Shown here: piece after piece, positions 12,396-24,339 of the stretch
Position numbering within the stretch: position 1 is the stretch's first letter
Layout: every line of letters begins with the position of its first letter
DNA from: Lota lota
Lineage: Eukaryota; Chordata; Actinopteri; Gadiformes; Lotidae
Assembly (NCBI GenBank): GCA_026745465.1
Contig: JACYXH010000429.1
Location: forward strand, 5,337,333 to 5,401,332
Reading direction: 5' to 3'
Length of the DNA stretch: 64,000 nucleotides
The notes under the pieces: generated by a model
The model's database searches: none
Seen by the model: the letters and a program-made list of their open reading frames with translations, nothing else
Told to the model about the DNA's origin: nothing
Position numbers and translations under genes: made by a program

Positions 12396-13462
12396 AGTTC
12401 ATATGTGTTGTTTTTCTTCACCAGTCAAGGGGGGTTTTTCCTAATTTGTATGGTGGGAAATTGTGTACGTCCCAATAATGGTTTGCAAGGCACCACTCAG
12501 GGAATAATAAACCATTTATATTTGACGTAAATGTATTGATTTTCTTTTTGGAACATACATTAAGTAATTGCCTAAACAATTATAACACTAACATTAACAA
12601 GATATACAACATTAACAACAGATTTTTCTCAAGCTTAAAATAATTACAATAATTGCTGGCATCTCTAGCTACTTCTACATTTACATTTCTACATTTGACA
12701 AAGTTCCTGCAAGGCACCGTTTGCTAATCATTTTCAAAAAGCGTTGTTTGTTGGTAAAAAAAAATGCCGGTTTTACTTTTATTTAAACTCTGCAGCAAAA
12801 ATAGAATGAAGATCTTCGTGGCATTCAACAATCATCAAAGATCTTGAGCCCTTGAGTGTGATATCACTGCGAGATTTTCACATAGGTTCACGTTTCAAAA
12901 ATTTGTGTAAACTAGTCTTTCAGCTTCACATGCTTTGTAGAGAGCCTTGAACACTGTCTCATTTGCATTTTGGAGAAAAGTTTATACAGCAACGGCTGTG
13001 TAAACTAGTACATGTATAATTTGTGATTGAGGACTTGCTTTGCAGTGCCAGAACTCACTTAATATTATCAACAATATCAACTTTGAGAAGATGTTTCAAA
13101 AACATATCTTCTGTATTCTTAACTTTTTGTGGAAGCCTGTCTCGGGCTATATGTCTCAACTCAACATATTTGAGTTGGTGGTGTACAAGTACAACTCAAA
13201 CTAACAATGTATTTTTTTTGGACATCATTAGTAACACCATATCAGACAAAACAATTTATTTGCAATGAATACCAGAATAAACCATAATTCAAAATATATA
13301 CAATAGAAGCAGAAAAAGCATAAGCAAACCATTTTTAAATGCAGATTTTCAAAATACTTTGAATTTACATCTATATCAACCATGGGTAGAGTTCTAGAAA
13401 ACAGCCAGCGAGAACTTCTCGAGATATTCTCTGAGAAAGACAGAAAAGGTCTGTGCAATTAT
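12396..13462. other. Intergenic DNA downstream of gene B
   Basis: AT-rich; nothing recognised. The part next to 13463 is expected to hold the gene B 3' UTR. Confidence 0.5.
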
Positions 13463-16400
13463 TCACAGCATATGACGTTTCACTCTCTCAAAGATCTGTT
13501 GGACCTTCACAGCAGGGACACACCCCTCCCTTACAATGCCAATGGTACCTGTGGGGAACAAACAAATAAAAACGGTGATGGTTTAATGTGATGCAGGATC
13601 GTCACTGGATTGGTTCAGAATTTGTTGGGTAAAAGATGGTATTCATTGTACCTTCATCTATCTTCAGGCAGTTGACCACTGTGGAGGCCACGACTTCGTT
13701 AGAGTCCCCGTCACACAAAACCCCTTGGATCTTGTGTCCTAATCGGCTGCAAGCAAATGCAACAACAATATAATGAATTACAATGAACAACAAAACCAAA
13801 ATGATTCAAGAACAATGGTGTAGATGTGTGAGGGGCTCCACTCACCTGAGGACCATGGAGTGGTGAGTGCTGTCAGGCTCTCCGCTTGGATTGGCTGACG
13901 TAATGGCAAGAGGTCCGGTGAGATCGCACAGATGTCCGGTGACGGTGTGGTCAGGGACTCGGATCATGATGCTGTCTTTGGTTCCCACGCGGTCGTACGC
14001 CGCCCCGACACCTATGCAGGACAAGTGAACATTAAAGTCAATCCTGAAACTCTCATTCAAATCCTCCCTCCCCCCTTACTATCATATCAGCAGCCAAGTC
14101 CTACCCAGTTTGTAGAGCCAGTCGCTTTTGCTCACGATGCAGCTGACGCCTCCAGGATAGACGCTCCTCATGAACTCCCACAGCAGAGGGCTGAAGGGTG
14201 GCTTGGCTGCGATCAGCTGTTCCACGCTGGAAATGCAAATACAGATGGGCTTTTCTGCGGGTCTATCCTGAAACAAGGACACGGAGCACAAGTTTAGCAT
14301 GTCCACGTACGCCAGCCTTCTTGAAAATGATCTTTCTTCAAAGTATGGATTTCGCTTACTTTGATGTTGTAGATCTTCTCGATGGCCTGGGGATTCTTGC
14401 AGGAGGCAGCCAGGGCATACACTGTGTCAGTGGGAATACCACAGACTCCACCTTCATCCAGGAGTTTGGTTATCGTCAAGAGGCCACTGGTGAGCCGGGA
14501 TTCAGCCACAGGGCAAGGGAGCAGAGGTTTCTCCTCGTGTTTCTTCTGATCCTAAAATCATTGGAGATTTGTGGTTAATCAAATGTATTTTGTAGAATAG
14601 CATAAAACAGAATATAATATAATATTCAGTCACCTTGAGTAGGGCTTGACCCATTGGTAGAAATCTCTGTGTGAAGATGCAATTCACCAATGATGCAAGG
14701 GCTCCATATATACAGATGATGGAAAGTATGGTAAGCATGGCAACTGAAATAGAAACAGCAAGAATGTGTATTAGAAAATACTTTCACAAATGGATTGTAA
14801 TAATATTACACATCAACAAGGGGGGGGGGGGGAAGGTTGAGGGTTGCCTACTTTCTAATTTGTATGGAAGTTGCTGCAGGGTGGAGAGCAGAAAACACAC
14901 CAGTACCACCTCCATGATTGCTGTTAAAAACAGCAAAACCAGGTTCCTATATGAAGCTGCCAAAAATAAAAGTAAATACCAGTTAATCAAAATACTGATA
15001 TATCCATCTTTATCTTTGAAATAAGTTTGTATCTGAGCTTACCGATTAGCATAAGGAATCCATTGATAACCAGGAATGCAATAGCACCTGCTGTGAACCC
15101 ATGGGCTGCCATTGAAGACAACTGGATCAGAACACCTGTAATGGAAATATGTGTCACTTAAGATCAAGCCAGTCCCACTGAGAATACAAACGACAAATAA
15201 ATAAACCCCAAATACAAACAAATGAATAGCCTACCTGCAAATCTAAACCAGGTCCATGTGGCCCACACCACTGCATAGAAGAAAGGGATGACAGACCCAA
15301 ATCGCCCTCCGCCACGGATCTGCACCTGGCTCACGTATCCCTGGATAATAGCTCCAGATATCAATACCCAAGGCACGGTCAGATGCAGGAAGTTGGAGTT
15401 AGTGCTGGTCGAACTGGCATGTAGCGCAGAGAGAGCCGCCACTCCGTTGGAGATGTAGAAAAGAGCTTCTGGGATCTGGTCGTTTTGAGGAGCCTCCCCC
15501 GGGTCTCTGTGGTCAGATCGGCCGCAGCTCAGGATCCTTTTGAGCTGGTCCGTGGAGACCGGCTGGGTTCCTACCGGGATCAGGGACTTCTCGGCAATGG
15601 TGTTGATGAGGCGTGAGAAGGTGCCATAGAGGGAGGCTGCAGTGAACAGGGAACAGGCCACACCAAAGAAGATGTAGTATCCCTGCAGGGGGATCTGAGG
15701 GATGCTGGAGATTGTGAGCAGGAGGAAGAGCGTGTTGTGGCTCAGCTCCAGGCAATCTGTGTTCAGGCTTCCCACGCAGAGCACCAAGGCTGCAGCCACA
15801 AAGAACCAGTTCCCCACCATTGCTTCCCGTCCTGAGGACACTTTATTAGCATCATGAATTAGCACAGATGCTATGAATTCCTCCCAGGCCTTGATAAGCC
15901 AGTAGGTCACATGGAGACCAAATTTGGTAGCATGGTAGCAGTCTTGGCGGAGGTGGGCGTAGTAGGTGGCGAATAGCTGGGCAGCGGAGATTATCGACAC
16001 CCATGCAACTCCTAATCCAAAGGATTTCACATAGCCGAAGCAGTAAAAAGCGAAGATGAATGAAGAGACAGTGTCACAGAAGGAGCCCAATGCCATTGGC
16101 TCGGCATACTTTGTGTTCTTCTTCTTTTCCTGGCCGATGCTCTGTGCGCTGGCTGAGTTAGCTGTTCCAAGAAGAAGGACATTGAATAGGGGGGTCCCAA
16201 AGCCTTTCAGGGCTAGGCGCTGAGTCAGCCCTTTAACCAGAAGTGCAGCTGAGCCATAGATGGCAAATATCAGAATGAGAAGCTCCAAGATCCCAGCGAT
16301 CACTAGGGCCCACGAGTTGGCCACCAGTGCCACTGCTTCAAAGATTAATGTTAGTGTGATTGCTCCAAACACAAAGGGCATGATGTAGTTTACTGTGGCA

Positions 16401-17054
16401 GAGCAAAATGCAAGGAGAAACGAGAGGAGGATATAAGGCACCAGACCAGAAATAGCTGCAGATTCCTGTATTGACAAAGACGAAAGTAAATCAGGGGTAA
16501 CTGAAGTGGTATTTATGTGAGACAGGTTGCTCATCAGGTTGGTTGACATATTGTTTATCATATCATGTTGCACTAGTATTGTTGTTGTGACAGCTCCAGT
16601 TGCAACACCGTTGTATATTCTGGTAGCACCATAACTACCCCAGAGAGCAGCATAGCCAATAAAGGCGGTTCCACTCAAATGGTCATATTTGCGAAAGGAA
16701 AGCAACCCGGCGACCAATTGACAAATTCCACCAATCAAAATAAGGTGTACACCTAAAAAATAGATGGGAGAGAACAACAATTGTTAGAATTGGAATATAG
16801 GTAGAATTAGATATAAAGATTAGGTGCACGATTTTTGCTCAATATCTCTTCGTTAGTACTATAGACAAGTAAAAGACAAATAGGTGGGACGATTTACCTG
16901 CAAGAATGTTCTCTACCCCTACTGGGGAGATTCCAGTCTGCGCTGCATTGAAGTTTTGTAGAAGTACAAGAAATGCACTGATGCCATTGGCTAACATGCC
17001 TAGAACCCCTGGTTCGCCATAAAAACTGGCAGGAAAACCGTTTGAATTTGCCAT
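13463..17054 (-). CDS. Gene B: triple AceTr (SatP/Gpr1/Fun34/YaaH-like) membrane protein fused to a YrdC/Sua5-like domain
   Basis: Ten exons join in phase: 17054-16898, 16752-15235, 15135-15043, 14956-14852, 14743-14634, 14551-14360, 14267-14105, 14011-13846, 13746-13652, 13548-13463, giving 894 residues. Residues 60-83, GGICQLVAGLL then SFRKYDHLSGTAF, closely match the bacterial acetate/succinate channel SatP around its GGIxQxxAG and K-x-NTFG-x-TAF motifs. A second repeat starts with AEPMALGSF (about 267; SatP has NPAPLG) and ends LIPVG (about 445); a third ends RFLPMGQALLK (651-661). Some 18 membrane spans are expected. Residues 675-892 are YrdC-like: PTDTVY (701-706), KDRP at an exon junction (K-x-R motif kept), RVPDH and TSANPSGE (817-824). 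Family activities are carboxylate uptake and threonylcarbamoyl-AMP synthesis; why they are fused is unknown. It lies head-to-head with acod1. Confidence 0.85.
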
Positions 17055-17371
17055 GTCGAGTTTCTGTTGACTGTTGCCTTTTGGGTTTAAACAGAAACAA
17101 TAATCACATTCATGAAACGTAAATGAATGAATTGTTTATAGGCCCACATATTATCAGTAATATATATTAAGTAACTTTAAGTAAGATTTGAGATAAATTC
17201 ATGTTTCAGGTATTTTTACTTGGGTAAGTGGAGAAAATGTTCCCTCCCCATACCACAACACAGTGTCTCTACAACTGCCTCTGTCCTCCTCTACACATTG
17301 GCAACAAGTGGGCCGGCTCTAATAAGGCACTGTTGTCATGTAAGAGCAGGGCGAGCCAAAGATTAACAGGT

Positions 17372-17388
17372 TTTTATATTCACTCTGG
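17372..17388 (-). promoter_or_regulatory. Core promoter of gene B
   Basis: CCAGAGTGAATATAAA on the minus strand (17388-17373) is identical over 16 bases to the gene A promoter (1581-1596), including the TATA box. The start site would be near 17345, leaving a 5' UTR of about 290 bases or a short 5' UTR intron; a possible acceptor (CCCAAAAG) is at about 17079. Confidence 0.6.
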
Positions 17389-18061
17389 CTAACGCTGCTT
17401 AATGGGAAGGAAGCAGCCGTCAGCATTAAGCATTTATTCAAAACTCAGAGGGAAGACAGAGATGAATACCCACAGAGGTAATGTAGTTATTTAATCAGTT
17501 TAAATAATTAGGATTTACAAAGTTATTTTTTACGAATAAGATGACAAAAAGTAATCAATTTAAAATTGATATTGTTTTTATTCCCTTTATTATGTTTAAC
17601 TTTACTGCCCATTTTAAAGATACAAGCTACCTGTAAAGTACATTAGTGGTGTAGCTATGGTTAAAACTGCTTGGTTTAAAACAGTGTCTTAACACACGTG
17701 ACCTAATGTGATACAGGTACACAAAATATACAACGTTTCCTACCTGGTGAGATGAGAGTATACCCAGGTAGCTGAAGTGATGCTTCTTATTTTGAGGTAG
17801 AGGTAGAAGCTCGTCATAAATAAGGATTTCCAGAGTCGGGGAGGGGTTTCAGAAAAATACCTGAGACCCACCCAGTTATTGTCCTCGATTGCATCAGGAC
17901 AATGAACTCCTCCTCCTCCAACCCCTCTTACGATGAGGGTGATGACGATGTTGATCTTTTATTAAGCATCTCATTTTTCTTCTGGGAATGTTTCGTGATG
18001 ACAAAATGGAAATCCTGTGTTTCCTTCAGAGCCAATGGGCTGGGCCGAGTGCTATAAAAGG
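17389..18061. promoter_or_regulatory. Shared upstream region of gene B and acod1; acod1 TATA box and STAT-like site
   Basis: The acod1 side has a strong TATA box, CTATAAAAGG (TATAAAAG at 18054-18061), placing the start near 18085. TTCTGGGAA (17980-17988) fits the TTCN3GAA STAT/GAS half-palindrome about 70 bases upstream. The two TATA boxes are about 0.68 kb apart and point away from each other. That the STAT-like site works is inference; mammalian ACOD1 is strongly induced by interferon and TLR signals. Confidence 0.5.
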
Positions 18062-18225
18062 CAGGTCGCCTGTCACCCAGAAGACATTGGAATCCCTCAG
18101 CACATCTTCATCGAGGAGAACTGCTTCAAATCAGACGGAAAGGGCACCCTCATCCAAAAGAGAGAGAGAAAGAATAAACCAAGGAAAAGAAAATCAACAT
18201 TGGAAAGAAAGAACGAATCTCTGAC

Positions 18226-20118
18226 ATGATGATCTCCAAACTACAGGTAAAGATGAAGCAACTTTATCAATAAATGTACCAACCTCCTACTTGGGCTTTA
18301 GTTCTTGAATCACATTTGGGAAACTGTGTTGAGAAGTTTTACTCCTTAATTGACACTCTGTATAGAGTCTCGGTCCACATCTTGAAAGACCATCTGTATT
18401 ATCAAATGTTTCAATGTGGAGAGCAAAACTAAAATAATTATCTGTTTTTGGTTATGTTATGGGTGAACATCATAACTTTGTTTTATGAGTGCCTGTGTTG
18501 CACTTCATAAACATGGCACACACATAAAATCATTTTATTTAATAAGATGTGTGTCTGACAGAGTGTTTCGTTTTACTTGTAATTACATTAAAAGTACTCT
18601 TGAAAACAAACACACATTGACTTTTGAACTCTCTTTGTGTTCCACAGAAAACCACAAGGTCAGTGGGCGCAATGAGGTGCATGCATCGATCAGGAACTAA
18701 AGGTAAAAAAAAGGTTTATTTATTCTGTTTATTCTGTTTATTTATTCACACTGATAATGATGAAGTAAAAAGTATGGCTTATCTTAATATATGACTGATT
18801 GTCTTATTTCAACTGATAAGAGACATGAGTAATTTAGATTTGCTTTTATAAATCCTCTCTTTCCCTGGAGCACCTCTCTTCTCCACGTTCTTGTTGGATG
18901 CACCTGCACACCTCTCCTTTGTTGCTCATCTCTTATCAATTCCACATTCCTTGGCTTCACATCAGCTCTCCCGGCGTCGGCCCAGCATGCGGTCGTGGAG
19001 CGCCCTGCCCCCGAAGAGACGGTGACCGCCAGCTTCGGGAGGTTCATCAGCGGCCTGAAGGCCCAGCACCTGACCCCTACCGTGCTCCACCGCAGCAAGA
19101 GGATGGTGCTGGACAGCCTGGGGGTGGGCCTGCTTGGCAGCACCACAGACGTGTTTGAGCTGGCTCTGCAGCACTGCCAGGTGAGGTCTTCTAAAAATGT
19201 ACCGCTTCACCGTCGTGATGAGATGCATGGCCTTATGAGGAACTACGATCAAATGAGCTCATATGCCATCAGCTGTTTCTATGTGATTGCATGACATTGG
19301 CTGCATTTCTTCGTGGTGACCTTAAAGGCAGACTGTGCTAGACAGCTCCCGCTCCACACAGACAGAGAATGGCCATGGAAATGAGGGTTGGGTTAGGGTT
19401 CGTTATTTGAGCCTAAAAATGGACACAATGAGTAGTTGGGTTTCAGTGCTTGATTGAGTCACTTGATTTGTATTCATCCATTGTGCATAATCATCCATTC
19501 TCTACTGCAGCAAATGTACGCACCTGATGACATCAGCTCTGTCTACGGCCGCAATGGGACTAAACTGTCCCCATTATTGGCGGCCTTCGTCAACGGAGTG
19601 GCAGTAAGTATTGCAAACGTGAAACGCATTCAAAAACTGTGAGATGTGTAATGTGATGTCAAAAGCATTGAGACCGATACGAAGTATATATCAGAGTATT
19701 ATGAGGTCATATATATGCTTTATATGTACCAATTGCATATCATTCCTTCCTTTTTGTTGTAGGTTCACTCCATGGACTTTGATGACACGTGGCATCCAGC
19801 AACTCACCCATCAGGAGCAGTTCTTCCAGCCCTGCTGGCCGTCAGTGACATGATGCCCCCGAACAGGAAGCCCAGTGGCCTGGACCTACTGCTTGCCTTC
19901 AATGTTGGCATTGAGATCCAAGGTCGATTGATGAGGTTCTCCAACGGCGCCAGCAACATCCCCAAGAAGTGAGTTGAGCACAGAAATTCCCAGGATGACT
20001 TTGATGAAATCTTGGCAGAACCTGCAGTGTTTCTTGTCTTGTTGTGCACTGCAATTCAGTAGGTCAAAGACACCTTTACGCCACTAGGTGCACACAGTTG
20101 AAATGCACTTGCTCATCT

Positions 20119-20200
<82 letters not shown>

Positions 20201-21133
20201 GCCAGGTTCCATCCTCCCAGTGTGGTTGGCCCTATGGGAGGTGCAGCAGCGTGTGCTCATCTCTTGTCTCTGGACCCCTCCCAGTGCAGCCACGCCTTGG
20301 CCATCGCTGCCTCTCTAGCTGGCGCCCCAATGGCTAACGCCGCCACTCAGTCCAAACCGCTCCACATCGGCAATGCTTCCCGCCTGGGTATGGAGGCTGC
20401 GCTGTTGGCATCCAGGGGTCTGGAAGCTAGTCCTTTAATCTTGGACTCTGTCACTGGCGTGGCTGGCTTCAACGCCTTCTATGAAGACTACATGCCACTG
20501 CCATTGAATTTAGCCAAACCTGAGGGCCACAGCTTCTTAATAGAGGATCAGGACATTGCGTTCAAACGCTTCCCCGCCCACCTGGGCATGCACTGGGTGG
20601 TCGACGCTGCAGCCTCTGTCCATAAGCTTATTGTGGGGGTTGATTCCGGAACAGTCTCTGCCTCCCAGGTCAAGGACATCCTGCTGAGGGTCCCCCGCTC
20701 CAAGTACATCAACCGGCCCTTCCCAGAGTGCGAGCACCAGGCGCGCCATTCCTTCCAGTTCAACGCCTGCAGCGCCCTCTTGGACGGGGAGGTGACAGTG
20801 CAGTCCTTCACTACAGGTGCCATAATGCGGCCGGAGCTGGCGGCACTGCTGAGCCTGGTCCGCGTGGAGCACCCGGCCGACAACCCTGCAAACTTTGACC
20901 TCATGTACGGCGAGGTCCAGGTGACGCTCGACGGCGGAGACGTTCTCAGGGGGCGGTGTGACACCTTCTACGGACACTGGCGTAACCCGCTGACCAATGA
21001 GAGCCTGAGGAAGAAGTTCCGGAGCAACGCGGGGGCAGTGCTGCCTCCGGAGAAGGTGGAGGACCTGATTGAGACAGTGGAAGCTCTGGATGAGCTACCA
21101 GACTGCACACCTCTCCTCTTAAAACTGCAGTGA
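18226..21133 (+). CDS. acod1: cis-Aconitate decarboxylase (immunoresponsive gene 1)
   Basis: ACOD1/IRG1 converts cis-aconitate to itaconate in the mitochondria of activated macrophages; itaconate is antimicrobial and dampens inflammation. Six exons join in phase: 18226-18246, 18648-18702, 18966-19180, 19511-19603, 19763-19968, 20206-21133, giving 505 residues (human 481). The N-terminus, MMISKLQKTTRSVG then MRCMHRSGTK, is basic with no acidic residue, as in a mitochondrial targeting peptide, and is longer than in mammals. The MmgE/PrpD-family core is intact: SMDFDDTWHPATHPSG holds the equivalents of human D93, T97 and H103. RFHPPSVVG, KPLHIGNA, AFKRFPAHL and KYINRPFP carry the equivalents of H159, K207, K272/H277 and Y318. 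It should be an active enzyme. The last intron ends in a very long CT repeat. It is divergently arranged with gene B. Confidence 0.96.
20120..20198. repeat. (CT)n repeat acting as the polypyrimidine tract of acod1 intron 5
   Basis: About 39 CT units end seven bases before the acceptor CCGCCAG at 20199-20205. Confidence 0.95.
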
Positions 21134-21387
21134 AGGTTTCCCTGAAGGTGCATCATTTGACGTGATTTTAATCTTTAATAATGCTTATGGATTTGAAGAC
21201 AATGTCGGTGTTCGCATTTTACAATGATCTGCAATCGTTGTCAGTTACTGTCATGTTTCAATGTACAACATTTATCTTTGTAAATACTATGCCTGTAGCT
21301 GTGTACCTAGAAGGACCTCTTTCAGAGAGTTTAGTTTTATATTCAAATCAAATGAGTATTTAGTTCACTGAAGTTGATACATATGAT

Positions 21388-21525
21388 TGTTAATAAACTA
21401 TTTCAATATAAATGTAGAGGTCACTTGAAGCTTTGAAATATAGAACTTAGTTGTCTATATACATTCAATATGACAATGAAAGACATCTATTAATGTTGAC
21501 ACTGTTCTATTTATTAAATAAAACG
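21388..21525 (+). terminator. Candidate acod1 poly(A) signals
   Basis: AATAAA occurs in TTAATAAAC near 21391 and in AAATAAAACG near 21517, about 260 and 385 bases after the stop codon. Confidence 0.5.
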
Positions 21526-21579
21526 CTTCACAATTACTTTTTCGAGTTTGTCTTCAACCACAATTATGTGTTCATTAAA

Positions 21580-21580
<1 letters not shown>

Positions 21581-21657
<77 letters not shown>

Positions 21658-21665
21658 GGATAGAT
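21581..21665. repeat. (TAGA)n tetranucleotide microsatellite, about 20 units
   Basis: Pure TAGA/GATA run with one TGGA variant near its right end. Confidence 0.97.
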
Positions 21666-21699
21666 TCGATATGATATTTGATATCAATTTTAAGAACTG

Positions 21700-22375
21700 T
21701 GGTAAATATAGTCATTAGTCATCCATAATCAGTTCCCACAATCACTCCTTAAAAGTGTTTGTTTCACTCAGTGTATCATTAATATGGAAACAGAAGCTCA
21801 GGGTTATTTTACGGGAATGTGCATTGTCAAAACATTCTGACTTCCTTCTCAGCGCTGTCTGGTCCAGCAGGTAAGTGTTAAAGTCCCCCTAGACTCACAC
21901 AAGTGGGAAACCATGCCCATTTACAGATTAACAGGTAGATCTGCCCTGTCGGTATTGACCCAGTAAAATAAGTTGAAAGATAGAGAGTGCATCCACCTTA
22001 GAGTTTATCAATACAGCACTCAGAACAAAAGGTAACACATTACACTTTACTTTAATTTTATTTACATTAATTAATGCAGTCATTAACGTACAATTAACTA
22101 ACAGTCAATTAACAGTTATCTAATGGTGTAGTAATTATCTACTAATGATGTTTATGTTGACTAATGGTGTTCATGTCAACTAAGGTAATGGTGTTAAAGT
22201 TAACTAAGGTATTAAATTAAAGTTCAGTACTTGTAGCTTTCTCATCACCCTCATTTTTCATGTTGTGTTAACGTTTGTTAAAGCTGGGTGGTGAAAATAA
22301 GTATTTGTTCCAATAGTTTTTATATTTCATATGCAAACAGAAACTCAAGGGTACTTTATGGGGAATGTGTATGGG
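21700..22375. other. AT-rich DNA with a diverged repeat fragment
   Basis: No gene. Around 21725-21905 (ATCAGTTCCCACAATCACTCC onward) it resembles 24150-24285 and 28795-28935, so it is a further, more diverged copy of the local repeat. Confidence 0.6.
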
Positions 22376-22384
22376 GAACTCAGT

Positions 22385-22660
22385 TCTGTTTTTGCGGACA
22401 GTTCCCACCATTGTGAGCCATCTTTTTAGAAGCTCCTGGCCCAGGTTGTACGATGTGATAAAATTGCGACATTATATTATTATAATGTGACGTGTTATAT
22501 TGTGCCATGTCGAGCACGACCCTCATGCCCTGATTCTTCTCTGGGGCACCTCCAAGCGGCTTTCCGGTATAAACATGCATGCTCAATGCATAGCTAGAGT
22601 CTGCAACATGGTTGAAGAAGAGTTCCAAGCTTCCCATGGCCATGACCTTTTATATATTAA
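22385..22660 (-). mobile_element. piggyBac transposase fragment (copy 1)
   Basis: The minus frame contains SYALSMHVYTGKPLGGAPEK and then NQGMRVVLDMAQ, a conserved stretch of fish PGBD-type transposases. The frame breaks just after, and a LGQELLKR-like remnant is not intact. No terminal repeats were identified. Confidence 0.75.
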
Positions 22661-24339
22661 ATAATTGAATTGGTTCACTTGTTCCCCCATTCCTTAATCC
22701 CTATATAGTGAACACTATATAGTGCACTATTTAGGGAACAAGTAAGGCATGGAATCCTGACACAAATTATGTGTGGGAACTCTATTCCACCTTTATTGAT
22801 GAGACCAATGTAAATGAAAACCGCTATTCCTCATGGGATATAGTGTGGAAATAAGCAAACATTGGTTGTACACTTATTTTATGGTGCATTATTGGTATTA
22901 AGTAGTGCACTATAAAATAGGGAAACAGATTTGAACACTCAAATTTCGGACATCACTAGAAAATGACAACGCCCCAAATATTGCATTTTAAATTGATGTG
23001 TGAATCAATTAGAAAACGGCAAAGTTCATTCATGAGGTCAATGAAGAGAAAACTCAGCAGTTCCAGCCCACTAGGCTTATCATTTTCATCGTTAAATTTG
23101 TTTTGGCGTCAGTAGTGCATGCAGTTTATTATATGCAAACATAAACTCTTTCATAGGAAGTGTGTACTGTTAAGGGGTATATAAATGTTTGACGTCCTTG
23201 TGGCGCTGTCTGGATGAAAACAAACACTGAAACCATGACTCTAGTAACAAGAAACTCCATTTGCCACGTCATATCCATCTTAACAATCAAGCACTGTGCA
23301 GACCTGGAAGGAATGCAAAAAACACACCCCTTCCATTTTATCGTCATCTGCGTTCAATTTTCTCAGAAGGAAATGTTATGATTATCTTATTTTTTACAAA
23401 GGACAAGGAAACAATAAATAAACTAAATTGCTATATTGTATCCTTGATATCAATAACCATTAATCTATTTTATCAAAGCAATTGATTAGAAATAACAGAT
23501 TAAAGGATTCCTTACAATCAATCATAAAGTGTGTACTGTATGTACAAAATAAAAAGCCATCCAATCATAAAGAAATACAATATATTGTATTTCCCCTCCC
23601 ACAGAGAGGGTTAATTGAGGAGAATCACGCCTTTAACACTTTAAATCACACAATTAATACTTGATGTTTCGCTTAAAACAATTAAGTGCCACACACCTTA
23701 CAGGAACTAAAATACCTGCAGAAATAGTTGAATTTATTTATGAATTAAAATACACTGTTTGTTTTCATGATGTCATGTCACGCCTGCACACACAACCAGT
23801 CACACATTATGGATAAGGAACAGCACATGAAAGAAAAATTTTTTACTGAGTTGTTGAGTTACCCTCAACCACCACTAAAAACTCATAAACTCCATCTAGC
23901 TTTTTACAAGGATGTAGAGGTGAATAGTGCTGGGCAAAGTACATTAACTGAGAATCGCACATCACAATATTTGTGTAACCCTTTTAATTTTTGTAATTGA
24001 ACATTACACTGTAACCTGTCTGATGAACACAGACACCCAAGAGTCTCGTGACGATTTGATGTTTTTTTCCATTGCAATGCACATTTCTTAATATTTTCGT
24101 GGTGTGTTAAAGATTTTGAAAGACGGGAGGTGAAAATAAGTAATCAGTAATCAGTTTCCTCAATCACTCCTCAAAAGGGTTTGTTTCAGTAAGTGTATCT
24201 TTCAAATGCAAACAGAAACTTCCTTGTCATCTCTAGGTCAGAGATAGGTAAGAGTAAGACCTGGACTCACACAAACAGGAAACCCTGCATAAAGACTATA
24301 AAGGTATAATCATTATCCCTATTGCTATTGTCCCTAGAC

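Noticed and set aside
13602-13651. Read-through C-terminus of gene B ending near 13602
   Set aside because: The donor GAAG/GTACAA at 13652 joins in phase to an exon at 13548 that matches the gene A C-terminus.
15039-15221. Separate 60-residue minus-strand open frame
   Set aside because: It spans a gene B intron and reads exon 3 in the wrong frame.
20084-20337. Arg-Glu and Leu-Ser repeat open frames
   Set aside because: Translations of the CT repeat in acod1 intron 5.
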